DNA of 64,000 nt from Drosophila pseudoobscura. Taxonomy: Eukaryota > Arthropoda > Insecta > Diptera > Drosophilidae. The stretch is from positions 46,887,869 to 46,951,868 of the forward strand of contig NC_046683.1 in NCBI RefSeq assembly GCF_009870125.1, read 5' to 3'. The notes beneath the pieces were generated by a model. That model saw only the letters and a program-made list of their open reading frames with translations, was not told where the DNA came from and did no database searches. How positions within the stretch are numbered: position 1 is the first letter of the stretch; the number at the start of each line of letters is the position of its first letter. The position numbers were made by a program, and so were the translations under genes. Shown here one piece after another: positions 45,591 through 59,674 of the stretch.

Positions 45591-46143
45591 ATGGCCGAAG
45601 CCGATGTAAAAGGATTACAAAGTAATCTAACAAAAGAAAAGATCCCTCCCACAAGTGCCTATGTTTTGGATCATGTTACAGTTGTTCGCATCACTGTGAA
45701 TCGGTCACTTTTCGGCTCCATTCATCGGGGAGGCACCTCTAAAGAGTGTGTGTCATGCCCAAATTCTCGAAACACCCAAAAGGCATAACTTGAGCTCATA
45801 AATAACAAAAATTGCTAACGACAAACGACGTTGATATTTAATAATAATAATAAATGTGCCAAAAGAAGACAGGCAGCTGCTGCTTCTAATGCCGCTGCTG
45901 CTGGGGCTGCTGCTGGGGCTGCTGCTGGGGCTGATGCTGAAGCTGAAGGAGGTGGCTTGGTGGCTAGAAAAACTTGCCGCAATCCTCGCAATCACAACTC
46001 GAGCAGTGCGAGAGTGCAGCAGAAGAAAGTAGGAGTCCAAAGAGTGCGATTTGGTCATGCGATGGTGTTTTCCTACGCAGCTGGAAACCATTTTTAGAGA
46101 GAGCCCGCCAGATGATCGATGATCGATGATACCCAGGTCGCCT

Positions 46144-46176
46144 TCGCCATCGCCATCGCCATCGCCATCGTCATCG
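46144..46176. repeat. (CGCCAT)n hexamer repeat
   Basis: Four to five units, the last with T for C. Confidence 0.8.
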
Positions 46177-46299
46177 TCTTCTCTGCTGGCCCGCTCAGAG
46201 CGGTCTATCTTTTGATATGGATTCAACCAGACCCGCCAGCGCCTTGGGGCTTCAGTTTTAGTTTTAGTTTTGGTTATCGCCTTACCAGTAGCCGGGCTA

Positions 46300-46337
46300 G
46301 CCGCAGTAGCCGCAGTAGCCGCAGTAGCCGCAGTAGC
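46300..46337. repeat. (GCCGCAGTA)n nonamer repeat
   Basis: Four units of 9 bases. Confidence 0.85.
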
Positions 46338-47370
46338 AGCCATCATCAGATCAGCCAGGAGCAGGCTCACACTGGCACTGGCAGAGCCACAGGCACAGGC
46401 ACAGGCACAGGCGCAGGTTCAGGTATCTGGGATCTGTGATCTGGGAAGCTCTCTCTGGCAACAAGTTCATTTCATTTTTGGTAAATTACTCTGAGTCTCG
46501 AGGTGATGTCTGTATTCGACAATCTAGATCAAGATCGTTTTGGCCAACACAGCGTTTACGACAGTTTTATGACACATTTAGTCGGGGTTCATGTTATCAA
46601 TTACAAGAACTGTCAACTGCAAATGGCATTGGCTGACTTCTTCTTCTCAAATCAATCTCGAATGCTGGGGGAATATAATGATCATGTTAGGAAGAGAGGC
46701 TTATGGAGCATTAGGGAACGACACTAATGAGGATGAGATATGTGTGAGAACTATCTTTGGGCAGGCTTTTCACCAACCGTGTATTACAAACCAAAAGTTC
46801 TAGGAAGAAGAATATATATTGTTGACAAAAGATCCACATCGGCTATCCATGAATTATAACAGAAAGAAATACCAAAGAAATGGGACTAATCGGTTAATTA
46901 TTGCTTTCTGCAGAGAAGGAAATTCTTCCGAAGTTTGCCATAAGATACCACTTTGAATATTGCCATTTCCTCTAAGGGTTTTTGAAGTATTTTCGCAAAT
47001 TTTTTATAGCACTAAAAGTGACTTTATATAGTTCCAAAGCGTTCCATCCATGGGCTAACGGTCTACTTGGGGATAAGCTCATTCCGGTGCTGGCTGGCTG
47101 CCTACTTAAACAGAAAAATGCTGCTCAGCAAATAAATATAAAAGAATAGACTGAGAGAAAGACAGAAAAGAACTAAAAAGAAAAAATTAAATTAATCCTT
47201 ACCGAGTTAGCAGATGATGAGTGGCATGCAAAATGCCAGACAGATTTATGGGAACAGACAGATTTGGAGCAGCCCCAAAGGAGGCTGTACGTATGGCAAG
47301 AGCCCCGTCTTGAGAGGGTAACGATGTTACGCATTAGACAAACAACAAGCCGTCGGACAAGTCTCAGTCC

Positions 47371-47425
47371 GCGTCCGAGTCCGAGTCCGACTCTGAGTCC
47401 GAGTCTGAGTCCAAATCTGAATCCG
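47371..47425. repeat. (GAGTCC/GAGTCT)n hexamer repeat
   Basis: About nine imperfect hexamers. Confidence 0.8.
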
Positions 47426-50160
47426 AAATTAAGCCGTATGCTGATTTCATTTTAATTACGGAGCATCTCTTTCGCTCCCTCACGGTGCCTCGCAGACCTA
47501 GAGTGATGGCAATCAGGCATAGCAAAGCTGGATCAGCTTAGAGCGACAAGTGCGTAATGCACATGCAATTACAAATACCCAGCCCGAGTGGGTCGCTCTC
47601 CATCCACGGCTCCACGGCTCCACGGCTCTGAGTGTGTGCATAATTGCAGTAGAGCTCCAGTAGAGTTCCAAAGCTTTGAGCTCAAGTTGTCAACCCAAAT
47701 AGATGAAGACGAAACGACTAGACTGCGTGGCTGAGCGATCAAAACCAAGTCAACTTTAAGGCGGAAATAACACGGAAAAAGTGAGAATAATACACCCATA
47801 GAAGTACACCCTTTTCCGATGCTGTCGAAGCCCATCCATGATATTTTAATCCTCTTATTTATGGGTCAATCTGTAGGATCACATTTAGTCCTCCAGAAAA
47901 TCCCAAACCCAAATCTCTGTTAGATTTAAAGGATTTTTCGGGTGTTTTAATTGAATACGGATCCTGTTTTTGTTCCAAGCTTCTGTTTCTTTTGTAATAT
48001 AGTTGTGTTCCTAAAAAAATTCTTGCAAAGATCTCCTTCCTCGCGTTTCAAGTGGCCCATAGAACACACCCTTAAACGTGCATTCGCGTACCAAGTGAGG
48101 AGATCTGTTTTCAGCATCGTGATCACCTGAAAAGGGTCTCATTTCGTAAGTGTTTGACCGTCATACGTCAAAGTTTCCTCCGCTAATGTGTCGAGCCCAA
48201 GTGCCAACAGCCATAACTCATTTGGCCTTAAACGGCTGCCCAAAAAGGCATTTATTGTTCGGGGCCCCCTGAACGTGCGAACTGAGCCAGCAAAATGTGG
48301 CAAATTTCAGCTACATACTCGTACTCGTACAGGCACGAGTAGTTTCATTTTCCCTAACCAAAACCAAGTCACGCGTTGCCGCTGAATGCAACAGGAAACG
48401 GAGTATCAACCTATGACGGGTTGCCGTTGCCCGCAGCGACTCTGCCTCTAACATACAATGAAATGGACCCATGCGGATTGCAGGCGAAAGTTTTTTTTTT
48501 GTTACATATTGTTGGAGTTGTTGCTGGAGCTGGCACTGGCACTGGCGCTGAGACTGGGGCTGGGGCTGTGGCAGTGGCTGGAGGGGAGCACAGAGGAGAA
48601 CCCAGCAGAGGACCCTCTCATTGAAGCCACTCACTGGCGACATTGACAAATGCATTCGGCAAAACGCAACTTGGCCACTCTGTAGACGTGCCAACGCATA
48701 ACAAAATTCACAAGCAAATTTATTTAGCACTTTATACATATGTATTAAAGCACTAGTCCTGGCCACTTGAGGGTCTATCACATGATTATTATTATTTTAT
48801 ACACTAAATTCCAAGTTGTAGCTAGGTATATCGAATTCTTTGTTTAAATATTCATCCCAATTCAATCGCATTCAGGAATTAATTGAGTCTCAACACCTGG
48901 GATTGCAGAACTAGAACGAAGACCAATGAAAGCCAATTCGCTGGCCACAAACTGAACTGAACTCTCGGCGATCTTCATCGATCCATCCTTAAATGGTTTA
49001 CTGGCTATGAAATTATGGCACCGTATCGCCATATTCGGTTGTTGGGGTTTCGTTATTGAGTGGCGACATAAATTAAGGCATGATTTATTGCCGAGTAGGT
49101 GGAATGGACCATAAACTCTATGACAAGTGATCAGCTGCAGTGGCAACTGGAAAAGGTTAAAAAAAGTTGAGAAATAGATGAAGAGAGCTGGCTGAAATTA
49201 TCGTGGAGAAGCGGATAAATGACGATATATTAATTGAAAGTTCTGTGAAGATCAGCAGGGATACATATACATATACATATATGTACATATGTATGTACTT
49301 AGAGCAGGCGCATACATAATCCTGCCATGAGTAATGTCCCAGAAGAGGCGCACGGAGAGCTGGTTGGCCGGCCCCTCGCTGTGGCCAATAATAAATTTCA
49401 CCTTGTAAGTGTAACAATTTGTATGTTAAACGCGCCCAGCGAGGAGGAAAAAGAAACGAAAGAGACCCGAGAAAAACCGCAGAGAGCACCAGGAGTGGAT
49501 GAGGATCGAATCGAATCGAATCGGATCGGATCGGATCCCACAAGGCTGAAGGAAAGCAGCCTCAGTCTCAGCCTCAGCATCAGCCAGACTCCTCGACTGC
49601 CCCCAAGGGAGTCGTCGTCGGGCTCATCGGGCTCGTCTCTGTAGTGTCCGCTCCGTTGCCTTGTGGCTGCTACCAGGCGGCAGTTGCATTTGAAAAAGAA
49701 TAGACAATTGTTTGTGCCGCATAACAAGTTGAAGGCGAAGGAGAAGACGCTCTCGCACGCTGGCTAGACTTCCAACACAGACCATGATGGGGACACAGAC
49801 ACAAAGCACAGTGGTCTGAGACTTCAATTTAAACAAGCTTAAATCAAGTGAATATCTCAAGAGTATATGGATATGGCATGGCACATACAATATAACTATT
49901 ACATCATACCCTATGTACATATGTGAAATAAGTGCCCATTTAATAGGGCTCTAAAATTATAGATTCATAACTTCAAGATTGTTTCTGGTATGGTATAACT
50001 TTTAATGGGTTTTTGTATTTAGTGTTTTTTATTTGAGTCAAATTAACAGGTAGTTTGCTTCTATGTAAAATACCATGTTTTCTTAATTGGGGGTCAGTGG
50101 GAGTGCCGGCAATGAAATAGCCCATTAGAGCCGTTCCATAACAAGTGTTTGACGTAAGCC

Positions 50161-50183
50161 CTTTCTCTTTCTCTTTCTCTTTC
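50161..50183. repeat. (TTTCTC)n hexamer repeat
   Basis: Nearly four pure units. Confidence 0.8.
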
Positions 50184-50816
50184 ATAAAAAAGTCCTCAAG
50201 GATTCCATGTAATCCACAATGCTTTGGTTCGTGTCGAGTTGTGTTTCATTTAATGCATATTTATATATTTCGTAACGGCCATGTCCTGGCCTATAGGACA
50301 TTACCAATTACTGTCACATTCGGGACCACTGTTCCGGGTAAACAATATAATAATGCCGACCGAAACCGAACCGAGCCGGGGAACGAAAATAGATTTGTAT
50401 CGAGTGGCGGCTTCTCTGAAGCGCGCCTTGCGATTTGCAAATATTTTGTCATTGTGTGGCGAGATTTATGGAGTGGAGTAGAGTTGGAGGCAGCAACAGC
50501 AGCAGCAGCAGCAGCGGCGGCAGCGGTGGCAGCAGCAGAGGCTGCTCGCCCCGGCGATTGTTTCCAGGAAAAACTTTTGGCACAGGCAAATATACCGCTA
50601 CTCCGACTCCGACTCTGACTAGAGTCGCAGAGTGTCAGCGCCTGACTATGTGACACAATTCTCACTCACCTGACAACGACGGCGGCACCGCCGCCGCCTG
50701 CTTCCTAGGGGGGGTGCGGTGGAGTGGAGTGGAGTGGGGCGGGTGGTACAACGACTCCAAGAGGCCGGCTTTTGGGTTCTCTCTCAGCATGTGCAATGTG
50801 TCACGGGGGCAGCACG

Positions 50817-50880
50817 CTCAGGCTCTGGCCCAGGCTCTGGCTCAGGCTCTGGCTCAGGCTTAGGCTCAGTCCCAGGCTCA
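50817..50880. repeat. (GGCTCTGGCTCA)n 12-mer repeat
   Basis: About five imperfect 12 base units, themselves two related hexamers. Confidence 0.85.
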
Positions 50881-51710
50881 CTGCTAGTCTTCTCATGCAC
50901 ATACTTTATCCCAGTCTAAAAAGCTGTACAAAAATTGTTTCTTTTGCTATTTTTGCTGGTCACATTTTGTGGCCGATCATCAGATGTGCATGCCAAGTAA
51001 AAGTAGGAAAAGAATGGAATGGAACTCAAGAAAATCTCTTAAAAAAGGCACAGACGAAATCCTCACCAAAGCCGTAAGCAAAATTAGCAAAATAGTGTAT
51101 ACAAAGGACAGATCGCATTAAACGAAAAATCTGGCTAGAAAAATGCGAGTGCAAAAGCAGTGCATGCATATCAATCAATATTTCAATCATTTGCAACATA
51201 TTTTAAGCATCTACATATGTTAACATTTTGTTTATTTTTTCCAAGTCTCAAAAAGCCTGCCAGCTATAAATGATTGCTGTTAAAAGGCTGCAATTTATTG
51301 GAAAATACCCAAAATTGAGTGAAGTAACACTTCATGGCCCAAACTTACGTAGTTAATATTTGCACGTAAGGCAAAATGAATTGAATGTGCTTTTTTTTTC
51401 TCGTTCCCAGCAAATCAATTTGGTATGCTCAACTTAAAGCCAACAATTAGTCAACGACTAAACACCTTTCACACCTTCCCAATGCACACACTGGCACAGC
51501 CCCACACCGACTGGCAATGTCAGACTGAGTCTTCGTCTCATTCGCATCCTCAACGTCAGACATTCAATATCATTCAGTCACAATCACGATCGGAGAGCAC
51601 AAGTGAACTTCGGTGGCATTTAATGGCCAAACAAGAATCGGGCTAAGACCAGGGGCACACTGAACTGCCACAAAGTTGCAGTCACAGTCACTCCAAACAA
51701 GAGCTTGCAA

Positions 51711-51902
51711 TAACAACAACAACAACAACAACAGCAGCAGCAGCAGCCACATAGCTTCCAAGAGAAGGAAGAGGCATACGGGGCAGCAGAAGCAGCAGCA
51801 GAAGCAGCAGCAGCAGCAATGCCAAAAGCGCAGCTGGAAAACGGACAGGGAGTGTGTGTGTGTGTGTGTGTGCGAGAGAGTGAGAGAGAGAGAGAGAGGG
51901 AG
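51711..51902. repeat. Compound (AAC)n, (CAG)n, (TG)n, (GA)n tract
   Basis: AAC then AGC triplets at 51711-51745, CAG-rich at 51788-51823, TG then GA dinucleotides at 51857-51902. Confidence 0.85.
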
Positions 51903-52796
51903 AGAGACAGGGCGAAACAAAGATTTGAGCTTTAGATCAAAGCCAAATGCACCGCCACTTGCTGTTAACTCGATGGCGCTCCAAGGTACACGAGCTTGGG
52001 GATAGGATGCTATGGGATGGATACATTTTGGACCTCTGTCTAGGCCATCCCAGAGGCTCAGCCTTAGACTCAGGCAATTTTTATTTGATTTTATTTAGTT
52101 TTTTTGTGATTTTTCTGTTTTTACACGGTACTCGTGGAGTACGAGGGTATATTGTATTCGTTTATATGTATGTCACAGTGAGAATGAGCTATTTAACACT
52201 GAAGACTATAGACTGTATTAATTGGGCTAACATTTATGCATGTTACGAATCCTTCGGCCCTCCTCCCATCGACATGTCCATAAAGATAGGGGCCACTAAC
52301 CAGAATTTCTAAATAACCAAAAATTACTTATTTAAATGCATTTAAAACAAACAAAAAACCAACGAAGCGCGGGTATCGTGCAGTCGGAATATCGACCTTC
52401 CTACTTGCTTGATTTCATTTTATTTTTGCTGATTTTTCCATCTGCTTCTGCCTTCTTGTGCTTCTGCTTCTGCGGCAGCTTGTTGGACTGTTTGCTTCGC
52501 TTTCAAAGTGTGCAAATGTTCGCGTCAGGCAATTTGCTGACGCGTTTGTTGTAATTAAATCGATGGCGATGCCCGTCTCAGGATGGAGAGGTACACGATA
52601 CACGGCATCGATTTGATCGGCAGTTGGCTTTTGTCCATTCATTGTGCACCGTGCACATGAATCTTCAGCTGTCCGAGCTCTGGGGCGGTCCATCGGCCCG
52701 CGTCCGGCTAATCTGTTGGGACTCAATGCATTCGATCGTCTCGCTCGCTTGTTACTCTTGCATACAAATGACACAAATGCCTTGGCCGTCGTTTCT

Positions 52797-52862
52797 TTTT
52801 GTTTGTTTGTTTTGTTGGTTGGTTGGTTGGTTTGTTGGTTTGTTGGCTGGTCGGCTGGTTGG
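52797..52862. repeat. (GTTT/GTTG)n tetramer repeat
   Basis: Sixteen or so tetramers varying at one base. Confidence 0.8.
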
Positions 52863-53302
52863 TCTCCTAGCTGCTGATCTGCTCGTTGGCTTGTATTTCT
52901 AATGCCGTCACAGGCAATCAGATTCGTTTGGCCGGAGATCTCCTGGCTGACTGGGCAGCTCCAGCTCCTGACTGAGATTTCACCTCGACGCTAATGGCGA
53001 CAAACTGCCGTAGAGCGCAAAATTGTGGTCATGTGTCTTTAATTTGATGCTGTAGTTGCTGCTGCTGCTCTCGCTGCTGCTGCCGCTGCTGCTGGCCAAC
53101 AGTTTATCCGTTTTGTTTGGGCACTTGATCATGATGATCTACATGCTAATCAAATCAAATCACAGCGAATCAACTCACCAATTACTCACTTGAACACCAT
53201 TCGGTATCAATTCGACTAACAAATGACTTAGGCGACAAACTCGACTCTTGTAGCACACACAAAAACACACACACACACAGATAGAAAAAGAGATAGCTCG
53301 AG

Positions 53303-53330
53303 GTAAGAGTAAGAGTAAGAGTAAGAGTAA
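53303..53330. repeat. (GTAAGA)n hexamer repeat
   Basis: Four and a half pure units; each unit also resembles a splice donor. Confidence 0.85.
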
Positions 53331-54153
53331 CAGGAACAGGCAAAGAGCTCCGTGTAAAGTGTGGATAAGTAATGGCCTGCAAGCTGGTCATTTGTCTTCA
53401 TTGGTGGCACGTAGCGGAGGCGACGCGCAGAAAGCTTAACACATGCTTTGGGGGCAATTTAATGGACATTTGTTTTGTGATCATTTAATCAACTAAAAAT
53501 TTAGATTGAAATGTTCTGCCTTCGTTTCAATTTGAGGTAATTCAATCAGTTAAATGAGTCTCAAGGGTGTGATAGCTTAGCATAGCATGTACATATGTAA
53601 TGTTTCCATTGAGTGCTAATCAGAACCACTGTTCCCTGGGGACACTTAAATACGGATGAGATGGGATGAGGTATTCAGGAGGACAACAGCATGACATTTG
53701 ATTAGTAATTACCAAATGGAATATGCACAAAACAAATCAATTCCATATGCAAATGCTACGCTGCCTACCATCTGTATCTGTAGCCTTCAACTGTAGCATT
53801 TTTAATTTCCATTTTTCAGCAGAAAACCCATTTAAAATATCATTTGGCAAATGCCAAAAGCTAAACTGATCGAACACTCTATACAGCAGCATGGCATGGC
53901 CAATCGACTGTCTAACTGACTAACTGCCTAACGCCTGGCAAAACATGTCATAACAAATTTATTGCGAAATAATGAACTTTATATTGTCTTGCAATGGATT
54001 ACGCGTAGCAAAATGTACGTACTTCGCTTAAGGGAATAACGGAATGAGGGAATGAGGGAATGAGGAGCAGCGGCAGAGCCAATCGTTTGGTGATTTCCAA
54101 TTGTTGAAAACTGCATTCAACAAGAGTCAAAAGCGAAGTCGACAAACGAAGAT

Positions 54154-54191
54154 GGAGCAGGAGCAGGAGCGGGAGCGGGAGCGGGAGCGGG
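54154..54191. repeat. (GGAGCA/GGAGCG)n hexamer repeat
   Basis: Six units, with an A to G shift along the array. A related array occurs near 58880-58925. Confidence 0.85.
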
Positions 54192-54556
54192 AAACAAGAG
54201 TCGCACTCATTGGTAATTTATGAGTTTACTTTTCACTATCCAGCACAGAAGGTCTTTTGTGATCGAGATCGAAGTCATTCGGTTGTGAATCCAGGGAGGC
54301 ATTAATCAATAAATTTGTTTGCCTGCCAAGCGATGACATACCGCACAGTCAACCCTCGGGCCAGGGGTCGGGGCTGGGTTCGCGTTCGCGTTTGGGTTCG
54401 GGTTCGGGTCGGGCGAGCATTGTAAGCAGTCCCATTTAACAAAAGGACAATGTTTCCCTATAAATATTGTTGCTCAACGGCAGATCGTGCTCATTTTAGC
54501 GCCCTCATTGTTGTGACAACTTCACAGGCGAGTCGAGTCAATAGAGCGGGTGTTCC

Positions 54557-54558
<2 letters not shown>

Positions 54559-54590
<32 letters not shown>
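54559..54590. repeat. (CT)16 repeat
   Basis: The longest pure CT run in the window. Confidence 0.9.
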
Positions 54591-54594
<4 letters not shown>

Positions 54595-55924
54595 TTATGT
54601 CTGTCTATGGGGCAGCTGCTCAAGTGTCCTTTGTTTCTGGTAGGTGTTGCCGTTCATATCCTTGATAGTTACTCCTCAATTTATGCCCCATTGAACAGAT
54701 CAGCACTGAGAATTGTGCAATGATTTGATAACTAACCGCTGCGTTAATGGGTGCAAATGAAGCGTCCTTCCCTCCCGTTAATGGTGATTAAAAAGCGGGA
54801 CAAAGGCATTTCGACACCGAAAGTTATGTACCCAACGCGATTCCCTTCTAACCTCAAACAACTTATAATAGCTCTCATTCCAAAAACGATCCCAAATGGG
54901 ACCGGGACTTTTGCTAATCATGCTCTCTGAATTGGGAATCAGTTGGGAAAGGTGACCACTTCTCCCCCCAACACACCCAGAGCCAGAGCCAGAGCCAGAC
55001 TCAGACCCAGACCACCGGGAGCAATCAAAGAGTGCGGACTGTGGACTGCGGACTAAAGTGGAGTAAGCAACTAAAACAAAACTGAATAAAATAAAGTGGA
55101 GTGGAGTGGAGTGTAGAGGAGAGGAGAGGAGAACACAGAAAAAAAAGAAATAAATTCCCGTGGCCATGCCAGACCGTACGCAAGCGCATGCCAAACATAG
55201 CACGAATGCCGACATATAAGAGGCGGCGGCAGCGGCGGCGGCGCAAAGAAGGAAAAGTGTGAAGAGCATGCGCAAATGTGAGATAAGAGAGTGTGGCGAC
55301 GCTCTCGTACTCTTGCCGCTGCTGGACATACACTCGTAGACAACAAATACTGTCCAGTATGCGACCATGGGGATACCTACTACTCGGTAGTGGGATAATT
55401 CGGAGCTGTTGTCAATATTATCCTATTATCATATCATATTAGTACCTAATATGCTAAGCTTTATTTCCAGATATTAAATGTTTCTTTTTGTTTGTAAACG
55501 TGTACACAATTAATTATAATGTTCAGTACTTATTACTTTCAGTTTCATTTTGTCACTAGTTCGGTTAGGCATACCATTGTCTGTGGCAGAAGTCTACACA
55601 TCTACATCTACAATCCGAAATGGCCTTGTTATCCACCAGTAGAGGGTATAACAATTGAGTGGCGGCTGTTCAACGGGAGCCTCTGCAGTTGCAGTTTGAG
55701 TTTCAGTTCAGTTCGGTTTCAGTTTCAGAAATGGTAACAAACGATTACATCAATTTATGCGCGCCAACACTATAAAGTAATTTTCAGCTGAAAACAGTCA
55801 TGGCGGGCGGGGGACGACAATATACGGGACAACACTTATGGAATGGCCAATGCCAGAGGGAAGGAGAAAGAGAGAGGGAGCAGAGCAGTCTCGATGAGCC
55901 ATCGTTGTCCCCCCAATAGCTATC

Positions 55925-55993
55925 TGAATCTGTATCTAAATCTATCTCTATATCTGTAACTGTATCTGTATCGGTATCTGTATCTGTATCGAG
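55925..55993. repeat. (TGTATC)n hexamer repeat
   Basis: About eleven imperfect hexamers; a shorter run of the same unit is at 56168-56190. Confidence 0.8.
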
Positions 55994-57748
55994 TTGCCTT
56001 TTTATGAGTGCTTGTCGTAATTATTGCTGAACTTATGGCCGAGCGATAAGCGGTGAGCGGTTGCCTGTACTCGTATTAATTAAGTTGCCGCTCGGCTTTT
56101 GGCAATAACTCAGCGTGTTTAGCGGCAAACAGAACATGCATTCACCTCTGGCAAAATGCTGCCAGTATATATGTATCTGTATCTGTATCTGCATCCGTAC
56201 CGAATGTAGCAGCTACCTGAACATGCGACTTGCAACTGCAACTGCAAGTTGCAACCAAATCAGATAAACAAGCTGCGCAATTGCAACAAGCGTAGTTTGC
56301 ACTAATAACAACTCAATAAATAATAAAAGCAACATTCTCAATCGGCAACTCCACAAAAAAAACCACGTAAAACCAGCGACAATAAACATGCGCATCTTTA
56401 TTTTATTCACTTTTTACGCCTTATTTGCCTGAGCAAATTTTCATTATTTCTCTAGAGTTTTCCTTTTGGATGCTTTTCTGCTTCCCACAGCAGGAGCGAT
56501 CCCGTTTCCTTTCCCACCAGCTCGCTGTGATCGGCAGTGGTGCGAAAGCTTTAAAAATTGGACCAAAAAAATGATCGTACCAAATTCGGAAATATTTTTA
56601 TATAAATTCGGAAGGGGAGTGATTCCGAACATCTAACCATATTTTATTTAAAAAAGTTTTGGGTCTTTGGCCTATATTTTATTCAAAAATACATATCTGA
56701 CCGCCGTATAGTTTGAACCATCTCGGTCCAGCGAGGGTATTTCTTGTTGCACAGACATATTCTTATTCGTAATCCCTTTCCCATGGACTCAGAGATTGAG
56801 AGAGATTGACTCCCGACCCCAGTAAAAGTAGTCTTTGGTAGTTTAATCATCCTGTATATCCTGATCTTCACATCTCAACGGGAAAATATTTAATTATTTA
56901 TATTCGGTTTGGCTGTAATGTAGAATATACTTCGAACTTAAATTTAGCTTTGGCTACGAGGCCTAGGATTAAGTAGAAACTTTTATACACTATAATGTTT
57001 TAAAGTGCAGTATATTCATATTTATGGTAATGATGGTATTGGTATTCAAGTGTCTTAATATAAATTCTATATTACAAAAGTTGAGATTAATTTAATAATG
57101 ATATTAAAAAGATATGTTCTTAGCGGTTGTAGATGAGCACGTTCTACAAAAACGTGCTAAGGTGTTCTGCAAAGGGAAAATAAATGTAATGGTCCTCAAA
57201 AATCTGACCAGTTCGCAAAAAAAATATGTTTGTAAAAGAAAAGCGGAACCGGAGATTGAAAAATATTTCGAATAAACTCCTTTATTAATTGAACTGTACA
57301 ATACGTATTCTCAAATAAGTATTAGTTGCCAATATGTATATTCATTTCATATATTGTTCTTGTCATGTGCTCCCACTGTCCCATCGTCTTGCGATTTGTT
57401 ACCAGCAACATATATTCTGGCAATGGGCAATCAATGCAGATGCAGCAACATTTGTGTCCGTGTGTTGCCGGCGCAAAATTTATGCTAATATCCATTATGT
57501 CGAACATGTTATAGTTTCTTCTCTCGTTTCATACAATATACATATACATATATATATATATATGTGTGTCTGTATGTACGAGTATGTATAGTGCTCTCTC
57601 CCTGTCGTTTTTGGGCCAGTGCGGGGCGTTAACATGGAAATTGCCGGTTGCCGTTCCCTGGATTGCAGTAGCGCAAGTGTTGAGCTCTTAATAGAAAAAT
57701 TGGCAACAAACTGCAGATCCGACTTCGACTCCGACTCCAGCTAAAGCT

Positions 57749-57807
57749 CCAGCCTCAGCCCCAGCCCCAGCCCCAGCCCCAGCCCCAGCCCCAGTCCCAG
57801 CCCCAGC
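57749..57807. repeat. (CCCCAG)n hexamer repeat
   Basis: About nine units, nearly pure. Confidence 0.85.
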
Positions 57808-58028
57808 TCGAAACAGACTCAATCTATCCGTAGGCGGTAGAGTCTACGCCGAGTAGGGATCTGCATGCGAGACTGGTGTAAATCAGAAGGTGTTATCGTC
57901 TGCATAAATATTGATATTGTTGGGGCGAGTGATAGCCGGCGTTGCGCTTGGAGCAGTAATTGCACGGCTCCAGACCCGAGACCGTGACTCCAGACTCCAC
58001 TAGACCAGACTGCAGACTCTGGGAAAAT

Positions 58029-58053
58029 TGGCATTGGCATTGGCATTGGCATT
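58029..58053. repeat. (GGCATT)n hexamer repeat
   Basis: Four pure units. Confidence 0.85.
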
Positions 58054-59623
58054 GCTCCAACTCTAGCTCCATATCCCCCCTCTCCCGTGATTCTCTCCTC
58101 CTTTGCCTCACTTATCTTGCCGCTTAGGTGCGCCTAATGGCCCCATGTGTGTCTGCCTTTGGGCAACGGGTGACGCCCACTTCTCGGTGGGTTCCGATTG
58201 CCTGCGGCTCGCCTTGTGCCTAGCGCCTTGCGTTCGACAATTTAGTGATTGAGATTAGGAGGTGTAAATGCGCTTTGGAAATTAATTTGTTCGCCACAAA
58301 TTAAATTTTGATTATTAAAATAGCTTGCGTGTGGCTTTAGAGGTTTAAGGAAAGTACTGCAGTATTTACTATGGTTCTTTGGATACTTTGGGGATTATTC
58401 TAAAAGACGAAATATGCTGACTCTGGAAGATACAGAATATTGGAAGAAACAAAACATATATTCAGAAACACTTATATCTACAACAACTACTGCTATACAA
58501 GACTGATCTTCCCCTGTCTAAGGCCCTACCAATCTTCAAATAACAGTAGCCATTCCATCCCCAACATAACCCATTCCCGGCATTCCCATCTCTGATCCAT
58601 TAGCATAAACGTAGCATAAATGAAGACATTTTTGCGGTCAGCGGAAAAACAAGAACAATATCATCATCATCATGAGGATCATCCTAGTCGTCGTCTTCGG
58701 CATGACCAATAATGGGAAGCAGATCACAGAAGGCAGAAAGAACGAAGGAAGGCTATACCAAAATTTTCCCAGCTTTTTATTATCGCCGGGTGATCTTGTC
58801 TTGCCATTGTAATAGAGTCAGATGCAATTTTGTGTTTGTTTTTGGCTTGAATTGAATTAAATTAAAATTCAATGACAGCAGCAGAAGCAGAAGCAGGAGA
58901 AGGAGGAGCGGGAGCGGGAGCGGGAAAGAAGAGGACTGTGTGGGAGAAGGGGAGTGCACCTACGTTTTGGTTTTGTCGTGCAAATCAAAATGAAATCACG
59001 GACAAAAGAACATGCCAGTCAGACTCCAGTCCGAGAGTCAAAGATGAAGCCGCAGTTGCAGTCGAGTCGAAGCGCATTTCGGAGCAGTTCGTGACTTAAA
59101 TGAACCGCAGAAAATCATTTGGCCAACACAAAACTGCACAAAAAACAGTAGCTCTCAATAGTGGCGTAGAGAGGGGCGATGCGGGGTGCAAGTGCAGGGG
59201 TGAAGAGCAGGCGCCATAGCCATGGGTAAAAACAAGATCAGTTATGGTAATGTTCATGGCACATTTTGAATACACTCTCATAGACTGGGACATGCCGGGC
59301 CACTTGTCATATGCCCGAATCCTCGACATCGGATGACAAATCCTCCAAATAAAATCGATCCAAGCGAACCAATACGAATGCGCATCCAAGGGGACAATTT
59401 TACACTGGTAAAAATTTGGTAGACAGAAATTTTGAAAAGTATCTGAAAAAGTTCAAATAAATATTTAAATTTGATATATTTAAACAGGCATTAATTCACC
59501 CTCCCTAAATAATGGCATCCTATAAAGATTAGAACGATTATAAAGGATTTATCGTATTTTTGTGGTTTGAAAATCTTGACTCACTCCGAATATAGAAATC
59601 ACAATCACAAATTAAAAAAAATC

Positions 59624-59674
59624 ACGCCAACCCCCGGCGCACTCGCTTCGCTCGCTCACGCCGATATGAATAAA
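59624..59674 (-). repeat. Unclassified dispersed GC-rich repeat, copy 2
   Basis: The reverse complement reads ATTTTATTCATATCGGCGTG, then a GAGCGAAGCGAGT core and GGGGGTTGGCGT. It aligns with 45541-45590 with few differences. Opposite orientation, 14 kb away. Confidence 0.65.

Noticed and set aside
45753-46370. Minus-strand frame of 205 codons
   Set aside because: Composed of CGCCAT, GCCGCAGTA and GCTGCTGGG repeats (runs of Ala-Thr and Ser); no family resemblance.
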